Below, one piece after another: positions 11,346-23,320 of a DNA stretch of 64,000 bases (its first letter is position 1; every line of letters begins with the position of its first letter). The notes beneath the pieces were generated by a model, which worked only from the letters and a program-made list of their open reading frames with translations, was not told the DNA's origin and made no database searches. The translations under genes were made by a program, and so were the position numbers. The DNA comes from Anagrus nilaparvatae (lineage: Eukaryota; Arthropoda; Insecta; Hymenoptera; Mymaridae): positions 16,246,501-16,310,500 of the forward strand of contig JAKSXM010000007.1 in the NCBI GenBank assembly GCA_022575985.1, written 5' to 3'.

Positions 11346-14300
11346 TAATGTAACTAAGGTCATCAGTAGCTATTAATTAATTGTAAAAAATGAAACCTAA
11401 TTTATTTAGTTTATATGAGTACAACTTCTATGATTTTTTTTCCATACCCTGCTATAGCAATATTTAAAAAATTTTTAAATTTGTAATTTTGGAAGAATAA
11501 GAAAATTGGTTACAAAAAGATCTAACGATACTAAATACTGAGGAAAACAAAAAGAAGCACATAATTGTCTTATTTATAATGATAGTTTCAAGAAAAAATC
11601 TCTTAAAATCAAACTCTTACAATTTTACATATTAATAATTCATAAAATATTCAATTAATAAAATACAACCCAAATTTTTAACCCAAAAAAAATAAAAAAA
11701 ATTTACTAACTGTAGAAAAATAATAAAACCATAAACTTAGATTTAAAAAAAAATCCATTACTTTAAATGACAGCAACGAAATATCAAGAAAATAATTTTT
11801 TTTGGTTATGCAAAATATGTTATAATGAAAAAAAAATTTTTTTTCTTCTTTATATTCCTCTTTGATATTCATGTGAATATGAAAAGAATGTATATATTAT
11901 AAAGTATATTTCTTTTCTTATATATTTTAGTTAGATGATACAATTTCTCGTATATATTTTTATATATTATATTCTCACTTTTTTCAACGTAGTAGAAACC
12001 AATCTAAAAATTCTGCATTATTGAACATATTCTTTATATATACAAAACTCATTTCTTTTTCCCTCTATATATATGTATTTTTGAATAATAAAAATAAGAA
12101 AATCATAAAAAGTAAGAAAAAAAAATTTATTTTTATTTAATAAATACAAATTTACATTAACCTAATTAGAAAAATAAATTTATAACCTAATTTATAGTTA
12201 TTAATATGAAATTTTAAATAATTCTTGTTTTATAATGAATTTTTTCAATTAAAAACTCTTTATTATAACTTTTTCAATAATTTTTATATAATACACACCT
12301 GCTAACTTATAAAATATATACTTTATTTATAAATAAAAATTATATACTTTATCATAAAAGTAAGTTTGTAATATCTCTTTTTACTCTCTTATACTTTAAT
12401 TTTTCATTATGAGATATTACACCGTTGTATGGTTTAACAAGTGACCTAATTAAGTGCATTTATAATTCAATTACCTCTGCAGGATACTATATATGTTCAT
12501 TTCGTGCACAAGTATTAAATGTATATATTAGGCCATGTTTAATTTTTACTTTTTTCAAGTTATAGGCTCACTAATAAACTTTTCTATTATTCAGATTTTG
12601 ATTTAAAAAAAAAAAAAAAACTTTATAATAAATATAGTAACAATATTCATGATTCGGCAGCAATAAATAAATATTTTGCGTATTTAAAAACCAAAAAGTA
12701 ATGCATTATTTCAAAATTTAGCTTTTTATGGTATTGGGACCGAAGTTTCCAACAATGTCTCTATTCCTTTAACCATCGACCAAAACCGTTTAATTAATTT
12801 TAATCAGGAATTTATACTTATTTCTATTCTAATTTAATATGCTAAATTAAAGTCAGATTACATAAACAGTACAAGTTAAAGCACAAAAATCTACAGGTTA
12901 TAAAAACCGCAAAATAGTAGCTAACAAATACTTTAATGTTCTTCCTAATAATTTTAAAATCTCAAACAGTAGTGTAAAAAGCAATCAAAGATAAAAAGTA
13001 ATTTATAATTTTTACAAAAATTCAAAAATGCACCTGGGAATTTTTAAATATTTAATATTTGCAAAAAGAATTTTTAAATTTTATTCTGAAATTATAACTT
13101 TTTCATTTCTTTTTTAAAAATAATTTCTAAGTAATTGACAATTTTATTTAAGTAAATATTTCATTAGATTAGAACCAGCACAGGCACATGGATTAATTTG
13201 ACAATCCCTGCAGGATAGTATGTATCTATTATATATTTGTATCACTGGTTTTCAATAAATAATAATAATAATAATGTTCACGAGTGAAAGATATGCATAT
13301 TTGGAATGATATTTTAATCGAAAATTAAAACCAGAAGAAGGGTACATAAATTTTTCAAAGAATACTGATTAAGTTATACAACATATACTACATAAATATA
13401 ATAAAATGTATGTATAATGTCAAAAAGCTTTTATAATGAAAATTCATATGTAAAACGTTTATATTACAAATATATTAGAATATTATATGAAAACACCGAG
13501 TATTAAATGTATATATATATAGTGTTATATAGTTTATATTCATGAAGCTTGTTGAAAATTTTAACATTAAAAGGGAGTAAAGTAACTCAATGAAGTTGCG
13601 CATATAATATGTCTTTGTTCTTCTTAAAGAAGAAAATTTATAAGCTCATGAGGTGACATTATGCGTGTAATGAAATTATTGCGCAATGCGGAATTGCACT
13701 TGTGAGAGAAAAGTCAAAGTTACCTGAGAAAATTTAATTACCTGAAGAAATGACGCTAATAAATGTGTATATATTAGGATGGTTCTAAATGTCTTTCTTT
13801 TGAAATAAATTTTAAAGAACAAGAATGTGCAATATTTTCTTTTCTTAATTATTGGAATTTAATATTACTCGAGTTTAAAACAGTTTAAGTTATGGAAACA
13901 CTCTTCTAGATGGATTCATTTTCATCATTTAGTTAACAATATGAAAAACTACAAAATTTTCGTTATAATTTTCTCTCTCAAAAAGTATAGATATGTTTCA
14001 AATATTTTTGGTTTTTTCATAAGAAATTTTTACAATAGCTTGAGATTTTTTTTGAAAAAGCAAACAAAAGTTTCTCACTTTATATTTTTGGATTTTTTTT
14101 TATGATTAAGTACAGAATTATGGAATAAAATTTTCTTAGGTATGATATTGCACCATTACTTTTTAAAAATGATCGCTAATCGCAAAAATTAGTAAAAAAC
14201 TGAACAAAAATTTTGCAAAATCTTAAATTGAAAAAGTAAAAAAATACTAGTTGAAAACTTTTATTGAAAAAATAAAAGGGCTCTAGCCAATTCGCGCCAA

Positions 14301-15740
14301 CCTTGGTAAAATGGTTTTAGGGTAACACAATTGTTTAGATAAATTAGTGTATAGATGAATATTGTAATATTAAAGATATAATAGTTATTTTGCAAAACTT
14401 ACACAACTAACTACAAATGGTTCCATAGTACTAATAGATAAGTACCAAATGTCTAAAACTGTCCCAAAATTCTAAGAAAATGCCAAAAGTTTAGAAGTGT
14501 CCTAAAACTCAAAATAGTCCTTAAAATATAAAAGTGTCCCAAAAAATTGGTCTATGTAGGCGGTGAAAATACCTGCAGTGTTTATAATTTTATAATATAG
14601 AGAAAATATCCTCGTGTAATATTTTTGCTATTAGTACATAATACCGATAAGTACCAATATTATTTTATTGACACTTTTTAATTTTTTAAAAAAATTAGTA
14701 AAAACCAGTCTAATATTGATCTATGAACAACATACACTGATATGTAAACTTTAAAAACTATTTTTTAATAAATAACTGCTTCTTTCATTTATTTTAATTT
14801 CAATTTTGTTAAAAAATTTCAAAAAAAAATTTAATTTTACTTGGCTTTTGAAATAAATTTCAATACTGCTAATAAAATAAATGAAAAAAAAAAATCAATT
14901 TTAAATCTTCATACAAACAAAAATTTAATCAATTTCTTAAATATTTGCTCAAAGCATATACTTTTATTTTTGAATAAGAATATATCAAAAGAATGTTTTC
15001 ATTTATTATTATTATAATCAAAATTTAATTTTATTTTTAATAAAAACAAATATTGAATAAATTAAAGTGCATAAAAAATTTTTTATACATGATATGAGTA
15101 ATTCCAAAAGGCTTTTAATTTTTATTTTAAAATTCTTGTGTATTTTCGATCGATAAAATAAAATTCTTTGAAGCTAATTTTCAATCGATATTGTTTCATC
15201 TTTTTGTACTTTCTTTTAATTTATTTGAGTTTAGCTAGAACCTGAAATAAGAAACTTTTCTGTTTTGAAAATAACTATAAAATTACTATCCAATTAAAAG
15301 GATGAATTTTGTATAAAATAAAAATCATTTTTTTGAATACATAAAATGTACTTAGCAGTCCTATAATTGTTTAAAGAAAAATGCTACTTGAAATGTAAAA
15401 AGTAATTTACAAATAAAGTCAATTTTTAACGTGCAACCATTGTAAATTTCACATGGAAATGCTCATGTAATAATCTATGCCTTTAGATGAAAATATCATT
15501 AGTATGAAAACATGCAAGTTATAGTTATATAGAATAGTTAAGTAATTTGCGTGCTTGATACGAGTTTAATACTAGCACGCAGAAGGGTAAAATTAGCCCA
15601 TCGAGGTTCGGATATTTAATAATGACAGGTTTTCTCTTTCTCTCTAAGGACAAGCATCGATCGTGAAAATTTAATTAATTAATAATTTATTTGAATAATT
15701 ATTCAAATTTTATTTATCGCTCGATATTAAGGAGTGAAGT
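11346..15740. other. Low-complexity A/T intron DNA
   Basis: No genes are recognised. A-runs, T-runs and TA-rich tracts dominate. The 64-codon open frame at 11678-11872 is a run of Phe/Lys/Leu codons without domain character. A weak ~20-bp tandem repeat lies at 14457-14549. Confidence 0.55.
14457..14549 (+). repeat. Short degenerate tandem repeat (~19-20-bp unit)
   Basis: Successive units read GTCCCAAAATTCTAAGAAA, TGCCAAAAGTTTAGAAGT, GTCCTAAAACTCAAAATA, GTCCTTAAAATATAAAAGT and GTCCCAAAA. The composition is unlike the surrounding A/T DNA. Function is unknown. Confidence 0.5.
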
Positions 15741-17260
15741 TTAAATTAATAATTTAGAACGTGACTTTTACGAGCATAATTTGTTGTTTATTAATTTTTA
15801 AAAAACATTAATCCAACGTTTCGATTACAATGTAATCTTTTTCAAGGCTGGAATAATATATGACATTAGTTTACCATAAATATACATAGAAATTTTTTAC
15901 AAACATAAAAACTTACAAGATGGAATAGTTATTGACAAAACTGTTTTAAAAAATATCATAAAACGTTGTGGTATGCATAATAACTATGTGTGACATAATT
16001 GAAACAATAACTGTAAAAAGATTTAATTATGCATGTATAGTCAAAATATAATTAAAAAAATAGATAAAAATTAACCTACGTATAGTTAAATGTAAAAATG
16101 TGAATATTGCACAAACAATGAATAGTACATATTGATAATATGGGAATTACTAATTTAAAAAAATGTAATATAAATAACATTAAATTATTAAAACTCTATT
16201 GAAAAACAATACGTTATTATGCTTTTAAATAACTACAATGTTTTGATTGTTATTGTTATTATTATTTAATTCCGTCAGCTGTGAAATTATCATAATGATA
16301 GTAAAATCATACAACTATAGACATCTATGAACAGGAAAGATAACCACAAACTTTATGTTAAGTTACGATGATAATAAACTTCTATGATAATGTAGACGCA
16401 TTGTTTATATCAACAATGATTTATTTGATAGGCTTTTTCTCATTTTGTGGATGTTAGACAAATAAGGTTTAAAAAGTTGTTGTGAATCCCCTTGCTCATT
16501 TATGGCGTCCTCATAAATATTAATGTGTAGAACCTCACTGGTTTTTCTCTTGTGATAATTAGATTCATGATCTAATAATTTAAACTTAGACCAAGCAAAA
16601 TTATGTTTTGTATCTTTGTAATGTTTTAATACAACAGGATCATCATCAATATTTTTTTGACTTGTTTTATCATTATTGATTTCACAATAATTAGGGGTAT
16701 TTTCAGTTACAGTGCGTCTTTGTGGTCTCTTACGTGGCTGATTAATTCCTTTTCTTCTTTTTTCTTCTTCTTTTATTAAAGCATCTATAGGTGACTTGTG
16801 CTCATTTAATCTGATACCAACTTCCCTCTTGGTTTCACCAATATATGTGGCTGGGCATTCTGTACAATCAATTTTATACACAATACCAACCTGTCTTTCT
16901 TTGGGTATTCTGTCCTTTGCTTTTATGATAATATTATTTTCACCCAAATTATTAACAATCATTGGTATGGCTAATATGTTATGTCTTTTGCAACATTCAT
17001 TTACGCTGTCATAAAAACCTTCAACATAAGGAACACGTAATTTTGGTTTCCTCATATTTATTGATCTTTGTATGTCAATAACATCATTATTGTTAGTTAC
17101 ATTGTTAACCTTCCTGTAATTTAACGTATCCAACCTCTTTTGTACATAATAATCAATAAATTTTTCAGGATACTCATTGTTAATTAAAATTTCTTTAACA
17201 ATTTTAAGATTATTTTCATGAAAAATATCATCAGAAAGAAGGATGGCTTTGTCAACTAGG
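15741..17260 (-). pseudogene. Penelope-like element, left copy: GIY-YIG endonuclease end and 3' region
   Basis: The minus-strand open frame ends at 16405. From the high-coordinate side it shows a thumb/linker piece (LSDDIFHENNLKIVKEIL, then NEYPEKFI), then the GIY-YIG endonuclease: GIVYKIDCTECPATYIGETK with the following R-L-N-E-H (about 16890-16795). Next come a basic stretch (RKRPQRR), a second conserved block with LKHYKDTKHNFAW, and a C-terminus ending in SLLI. Penelope-like elements use this endonuclease to nick target DNA. The polymerase core is absent: homology stops at the palindrome junction at 17260. The first ~40 codons of the long open frame (17364 down to about 17245) are antisense to the right copy or junction and are not part of the protein. 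Sequence from 16404 to 15741 would be the element's 3' region. The coding part kept here is intact, suggesting a young insertion. Confidence 0.85.
15806..15853 (-). ncRNA. Hammerhead-ribozyme-like motif (left copy)
   Basis: The exact reverse complement of the right-arm motif, with the hairpin at 15823-15837. The first core box carries the same deviation from the canonical form, so the change predates the duplication of the arm. Confidence 0.45.
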
Positions 17261-18280
17261 AAAGAAGAAAAGGAATTAATCAGCCACGTAAGAGACCACA
17301 AAGACGCACTGTAACTGAAAATACCCCTAATTATTGTGAAATCAATAATGATAAAACAAGTCAAAAAAATATTGATGATGATCCTGTTGTATTAAAACAT
17401 TACAAAGATACAAAACATAATTTTGCTTGGTCTAAGTTTAAATTATTAGATCATGAATCTAATTATCACAAGAGAAAAACCAGTGAGGTTCTACACATTA
17501 ATATTTATGAGGACGCCATAAATGAGCAAGGGGATTCACAACAACTTTTTAAACCTTATTTGTCTAACATCCACAAAATGAGAAAAAGCCTATCAAATAA
17601 ATCATTGTTGATATAAACAATGCGTCTACATTATCATAGAAGTTTATTATCATCGTAACTTAACATAAAGTTTGTGGTTATCTTTCCTGTTCATAGATGT
17701 CTATAGTTGTATGATTTTACTATCATTATGATAATTTCACAGCTGACGGAATTAAATAATAATAACAATAACAATCAAAACATTGTAGTTATTTAAAAGC
17801 ATAATAACGTATTGTTTTTCAATAGAGTTTTAATAATTTAATGTTATTTATATTACATTTTTTTAAATTAGTAATTCCCATATTATCAATATGTACTATT
17901 CATTGTTTGTGCAATATTCACATTTTTACATTTAACTATACGTAGGTTAATTTTTATCTATTTTTTTAATTATATTTTGACTATACATGCATAATTAAAT
18001 CTTTTTACAGTTATTGTTTCAATTATGTCACACATAGTTATTATGCATACCACAACGTTTTATGATATTTTTTAAAACAGTTTTGTCAATAACTATTCCA
18101 TCTTGTAAGTTTTTATGTTTGTAAAAAATTTCTATGTATATTTATGGTAAACTAATGTCATATATTATTCCAGCCTTGAAAAAGATTACATTGTAATCGA
18201 AACGTTGGATTAATGTTTTTTAAAAATTAATAAACAACAAATTATGCTCGTAAAAGTCACGTTCTAAATTATTAATTTAA
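17261..18280 (+). pseudogene. Penelope-like element, right copy: truncated, inverted
   Basis: A plus-strand copy of the last part of the same element. The open frame from about 17262 to the stop at 17614-17616 encodes the end of the protein: the basic RKRPQRR stretch, the LKHYKDTKHNFAW block and the C-terminal SLLI. It starts downstream of the GIY-YIG motif, so the nuclease is missing. It is base-for-base complementary to 15741-16760 wherever I compared them, and the coordinate sum 34021 stays constant from one end of the arms to the other, so no net insertion or deletion separates them. The head-to-head pairing of a longer and a shorter copy is typical of Penelope-like integrations. Confidence 0.85.
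18168..18215 (+). ncRNA. Hammerhead-ribozyme-like motif of the Penelope-like element (right copy)
   Basis: TTCCAGCCTTGAAAAA is followed by the perfect hairpin GATTACATTGTAATC (18184-18198), then GAAACG (18199-18204) and TTGGA. Penelope-like elements are known to carry minimal hammerhead motifs whose core is CTGATGA - stem II - GAAA next to a CCAACG/CGTTGG helix. Here the stem and GAAAC are intact, but the first box reads CTTGAAA instead of CTGATGA. Self-cleavage is therefore doubtful. A mirror copy lies at 15806-15853 on the minus strand. Confidence 0.45.
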
Positions 18281-18806
18281 TTAATTAATGTTTGTTTATA
18301 TAATTATAATAATAACTGAGTTACTTATTAAATAAAAATTTACATCTACAAACAAAACATTAAAATACAAAGAAAAGAATTTATATATGTATAATTTATT
18401 GCATTAATAATGAATCAAAATATTATAACGAAGAAAAGCATTACTGTAGAATTCTAAAGCTTTATATAGTTTCAGTTTTGTTTATAATAGTAATAGTTGG
18501 AGTAGTACAATTCTATGTTTAATTCACTTGAGACACATTTCTCGAGGAAGTTAAACTAATTGATAAGTTACTCCCGAATGAATGAGATTTGAATGATAAA
18601 TACGAAGCGCGAGACACTTGCGCTTGGTATTTATAGAAATTTAAAAAAAATTTTATTTTTTCTTCATTTTTAGTGTTTTAATAACGTAGTGGTATGCGCG
18701 TTTACAAATTAAAATTATTAAATTGAAAGATTTGTTCAATTTTTAGTAGTTTTTATACAGGGCTGGTGCCCGTTTTTGGGTACCTCTACCAGATTTTTGG
18801 GATGGT

Positions 18807-20080
18807 TAACTTGTATAATTCGAAATGGATGGGACCGGGTTCTCATTTCGAATTATGCAAGTTTTTTATAATTTGAAAAATTTTGAATTATATAAATGTT
18901 AAAAATTAAACAGTAAATAACTAGTACATATTTAGTTTAATAAAAGAAAATCAAATTATTATAAACAATCAATACAAAATTAAAAGAACATATTTTTATT
19001 TAAAATTTTATATTTTTTTAAAGTATTTATTTATATTTTTTTGTATTTTTAATTTTTATTAATATAATTTGCTCTTCTAAAAAATCAACATATTTCATTA
19101 GTTTTTTATCAATATTTTCTTGGTTTTCTAAAAACAGTCTACATTTTTTTAAGTTGAGATATGCTTCAGAACAGGTAGGTAATGTTTCTCCTACTTCTTC
19201 ATCTTCTGAATTCTCTTCGTTATTTGTATTATGCGATTCTAAAACATCATTGATAATGTCTTCTTCCGTTTCTTGTCCACAAATAGCCAAATCGTCATCA
19301 ACGGCGATAAAATCATCAAATGGAACGTTTGTTTCAAGCCTGTTGTATATTTCGTGAATAAAATTTGTATCCTGATTTTCACCAGTATTTTCTTCTATCT
19401 GCTGATCAGGTATATCGTGCAAAAATCCAGCCTTTGGGAAGCAATTGCTTATTGTTGTAGCAGATACTTTCTTCCAAGCTTGTATACACATTCTGGAAGA
19501 TTCTAATAAGTCAATTTTCTTATTCTCTTCTAGCTCTGCTAAAATCTTTTTGACTACTAATTGTCGAAAAAAATGCTTAAAATTTTTTATTACACCTTGA
19601 TCCATTGGCTACAAGACAGAGGTAATCTTTGGTACTGGAAAAATAACTTTTACGTTTGACATTCGGGGCACACTGTTATGAGCAGTGCGATTGTCTTACT
19701 TACAGCTTAGAATACATGTTCTTATAATAAAGTCTTATTACGAACTGAACATTAAAAATATTTATATCAAAATAATAATAATAGATATAAATAAATAAAT
19801 ATAAACAAAGGTATAAGAATATACTAGTAATCGAAAGTTTAGATTATGCAAGAGAATTTTATATTTTGAAAAAAACTTTTGTAATTCGAAATAAAACTCT
19901 GATAAAACTTGCATAATTCAAAAAATTTCAAGATTTAAATTTCGATTTATACAAGTTTTGCTTTCGAATTATGCAAGTGTTTTTAACATTGTTTAGATGG
20001 AAGCTGGGCCGTACCGACCAGGTTTCTCGAATTATAGAAGTTTTCGAATTACATAAGTTCGAATTATACAAGTTCCACTG
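18807..20080 (-). pseudogene. Tigger/pogo-type DNA transposon, internally deleted
   Basis: The right end reads (outward in) CAGTGGAACTTGTATAATTC next to a TA, and the left end has AACTTGTATAATTCGAAATG, giving terminal inverted repeats of pogo/Tigger style. Repeats of the AATTCGAA type fill both subterminal regions. The minus-strand open frame 19605-19027 (192 codons) is the transposase C-terminus: MDQGVIKNFKHFFRQLVVKK, then a helical part and an acidic tail. Just upstream, the DDE-domain piece with DNRTAHNS and ITSVL (about 19705-19620) is in the same frame but followed by a TAG stop where the family has Gln. The CENP-B-like DNA-binding part and the first catalytic Asp are missing, so the copy cannot move by itself. 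The family moves by cut and paste at TA targets. Confidence 0.85.
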
Positions 20081-20094
20081 TAATTAATTTTATT

Positions 20095-20450
20095 TTAAGG
20101 TTTGCCAGCAAGTTTTTTTTGGTCACTGATTACGATTCTGAAGCCAGATTTTTAAAATACCAAAAAATGCGCATTCCTAACATGAAAATCAGAATTTCAT
20201 GCGATTTCTAGTCAAGTTGATTGTAAGTTGAAGTTTCAGAATCGTGATCAGCAACCCCAAAAAATCTGAAAAGTGACAAAATTGGCTTATTCAGCAATAT
20301 TAGTTAAGAATTGGTAATTAAAAATTTTTGGATATTTTGAGAGAAATGTCGTTCATTAATCAAAATTGGCCATCGTAAAATGGATAAAACCTTCAAAATC
20401 GTTGTTAGTGACCGAAAATAAGTATACTCCACCATATTGGATTTATTTTA
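20095..20450. repeat. Copy of the GGTCGCTGATCACGA foldback family
   Basis: TGGTCACTGATTACGATTCTG (20120 region), then GAATCGTGATCAGCAACCCC (about 20240), then AACCTTCAAAATCG and TTAGTGACCGAAAATA (about 20390-20425) match, in the same order, segments of the foldback at 1698-2518. Partly self-complementary and degenerate; no protein. Confidence 0.65.
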
Positions 20451-21435
20451 TTACGTTTAAAATTTTTGCTTTTAAGATTAGAAATTAGCTTCTTTGAGTA
20501 TTAAATGGTATTAAACTACAAAATAAAAATAAATTAATCTAAAGATTCTTCAGTTTAGTGGTAATAATAAATTTAAAAACTAATCAGTATTCCATCCCTT
20601 ACCTCAAATAAATTAATTTACAATATAATAATAAACTATAATGAATTTTATAATTATAACTAAAAATAAATTAAAAATTTTAAACAAAAATAAAGTTTTT
20701 TTTAAAAAATAAATTAAATTATTAATTTTTTAAAGTTAATTTAATATGATAAGGTGCATAAAGTTTTTCTTTTAATTAAAAAAAAAAATAATTTAAAAAA
20801 AAAAGTAAAATAATTTCTAATAAAATATACCAAAAACTTATAATACGAAAATAATCATTTTATGTTATTAGTATATTCACAAAGACATACGGAAGTAATT
20901 TAACTTTTATATAGTCAACGATATTCGTCACCTCAGGTTTACCCTTTAGGTTCTTTAACACTTTCTCATAATTTATTATATGAATTTTATACTATGATTA
21001 ATATAAAGTAAAAAAGAGATTTCAAATCTTTTAAATGAAAGAAAAACTTTTCAAACAATCTTTTTCTTTTAAACTTTTAATATTTTCATTGTTATATATA
21101 TAATATATATATATACAATAACTCCTTTATCAGTTTGGACATTATTTTATTATTAAACTTTTCTTATTAATGAATATAATATTAATTAAACTTTTAAGTA
21201 ATTATATTATTACTCTATTTTTTGTACTCAGGTTTCAACATTTTTTTAAAATTTTGTCTACCTGAATTTGTCAGTTTGATTTTAGGCATATTTTTGAATA
21301 ATTTGTTGAAAACATAAAAACAATTAATTTTTTCCATGAAATACTTATTGCATAGTTACCGATAGCATTATAAAAATTAAGGGCAAACTTGGGGCAGAAT
21401 TTTTAGCAATCATTATGAACCTAGACGGACAAAAA

Positions 21436-21645
21436 AGCACTGCCCAATTATTGACACTACGGTTCCTTAATCAATGACAAATATTCATATATCATCTGAT
21501 AATGATCTAATATCTAATTTTTCCTATGGGAGTTAAAAATTACAATATCAAGAAAAAGATAATTTTTAGTTTTTTTTATGTAATTTTACTTTATTAGATT
21601 TGCTTGAGGAACCGCAGTGCCAATAATTTGGCAGCATTTTTTTTT
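21436..21645. repeat. Short inverted-repeat element (MITE) with GCTGCCAA-type ends
   Basis: The left end, ACTGCCCAATTATTGACACT then ACGGTTCCT, pairs with the right end AGGAACCGCAGTGCCAATAA then TTTGGCAGCA. Internal sequence is A/T-rich without coding. The same terminus (CTGCCAA..TGG.ACTA.GGTTCCTC) starts the larger tandem-array elements at 28.50 and 33.39 kb, so this may be a short derivative of that family. Confidence 0.7.
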
Positions 21646-22394
21646 TTTTTTAATACGCAAAAAATATATTTGTAATTTTAAAAATATATTTATGGTAGCA
21701 ACTAAGTTGAAGTTTTTGAAAAAAATAATGAAAAATTAATGAGTTAGTTATTATATGCTTAAGGTTAGCTAGATAACTGTTAAAAGAATAAAACTTATTC
21801 TTCTCTACGAGAACTAGAAATAAAGCTTTAAAATTGAAAATGATTCGCACAATAGTCTAAATATTCATTATTTTACAAACAAGTTTTATTATCATAGGTT
21901 TACAATGTCTGACATTTGCAGCGTAACTATCTCTGACAAGTAACTTTTACACTGCTTTTACATTAAAATTCATTTTAATAAATTAATGGGGTAACCGAAG
22001 AAAGTTATATATAATAAGTAAGATTAAATAATTCTTCAATTTAAATTACATTATGTCTTTAATAAAATGAAATTTTTCCGCACTTTTTTCAAAACAGATA
22101 CTAAAAAATTAAATTTTAGTATCCAATAATAATTAAATTGTTTTGTTTTGATCGATATATTTACCTTGCTTTGAGAAAATATTGGGAAATAAAACATTAA
22201 TAAATTTAAAAATATAAACAATATGAGCGTTATTTTGCTTCCATTTTTTTCCTATCAGAGTATATTGGAGTATAAAGGAGATGATATTTTCAAAATATTA
22301 ATTTAAATAAAATGTTGACGCTATTTTGAAATTAAATTTTTGGGTTATTAAATATTCAGTTTGACAAAAAAATACATTTTACAACACTTCATCG

Positions 22395-22735
22395 GGTATT
22401 ATAGTACATTCTTAACTTGTTCGTAGAAATGTAGGTTATGCATTTTTTTTCCTTATTAGCGGGCAATATTGACGGCCTCTCAAAATTGGAATATAGTCAT
22501 TATTGCCTACTAGTAAAGAAAAAAAATTCATAACCTTATCTAGAAATATTTATTTTGATCAAATGCGCTACGCGCCTCGGACCTTTAAACCTTCGGATTT
22601 AGCAAAATAAATATTTCTGCGAGCCGGTTAAGAATGTACCACTATTTACAGATAATGACGGACTATTATTTACAATAAATGACGGCCTCTCACAGTTGGA
22701 ATATAGTAATTATTGCCTACTAGTGTATAATACAT
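22395..22735. repeat. Inverted-repeat element with an internal direct duplication
   Basis: TAGTACATTCTTAACTTGTT (22401) pairs with AACCGGTTAAGAATGTACCA-type sequence near 22630. In addition GACGGCCTCTC, TTGGAATATAGT and ATTATTGCCTACTAGT occur twice in direct orientation (22473-22522 and 22680-22724). A GC-richer core (GCGCTACGCGCCTCGGACC, about 22566) stands out from the A/T background. No coding. Confidence 0.65.
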
Positions 22736-22869
22736 TAATAATAGTTGGCATAAATCAAAATGAAATTACTTTTAAATTACTTTAGGAATGAAATATCTGA
22801 AAATTAAATCGTGAATTGAATGTGAACATTGCATTTGCTTGTAAAAATTATTTTAATATTTGAATCATT

Positions 22870-23320
22870 TAATTTTAACATGGAACATGTTTATAGGGAG
22901 GGGGTACTTCAGAACTTGAAAATTAAGGGGGGGGGGTCAAATTTGTCCTATTTAAGGGGGGGGGGGGGGTCAAATAAGACTTAGAATAATTAGGGAAGTA
23001 TATATAAATAAATAAAATACTTTTAAAAGACTGAAAAATCTGGGCTTAAGGACTTAGGATAATACAGATTTATGGACTTAGAATAATATCGATTTAGGGA
23101 CTTGGAATAATTCAGGTTCAGGGACATATAATAATTCAGGTTTAGGGAATCAAAATAGTTTGGGTTTAGAATCTTAACAACTAGTAAGGTGATAATTACA
23201 AATTACAACAATAGAAAATTGTATTGTAATGTTGAGTAACATTTGTATTATATCTAGTCCTCATTTGGAAGTAAACATGTTCCATGCATTTAGGTTGTGT
23301 TTACACAAACCGGTTATAAG
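22870..23320 (+). repeat. GGAACATGTTTA repeat family, full copy
   Basis: Starts TTTTAACATGGAACATGTTT and ends with AAACATGTTCCATGCATTTA then GTTTACACAAACCGGTTATA, so a GGAACATGTTTA box is inverted at the two ends. After two G-runs (22926-22936, 22958-22969) comes a tandem stretch whose units read roughly GGGACTTAGAATAATTCAGG (about 23040-23175). Copies: 30453-30670 (partial), 32881-33235 (reverse), 41715-42150. Confidence 0.8.

Larger units (their letters stand above)
15741..18280. repeat. 2.5-kb palindrome (1,020-bp arms, 500-bp spacer)
   Basis: Left arm 15741-16760, right arm 17261-18280, spacer 16761-17260. The outer ends TTAAATTAAT / ATTAATTTAA and the inner ends TTCCTTTTCTTCTTT / AAAGAAGAAAAGGAA both pair at the same coordinate sum, so the arms are collinear over the whole length. 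The left arm also pairs at GTGACTTTTACGAGC and AATCCAACGTTTCG. No clear flanking target duplication was identified. Confidence 0.9.

Noticed and set aside
12478..13225. CTGCAGGATA occurring twice (about 12478 and 13208) as element ends
   Set aside because: The similarity stops after a few bases more, and no inverted pairing or duplication is visible.
17245..17364. N-terminal ~40 residues of the 319-codon frame at 16405-17364 as part of a protein
   Set aside because: They are antisense to the right-hand Penelope-like copy; family text begins only inside the palindrome spacer.
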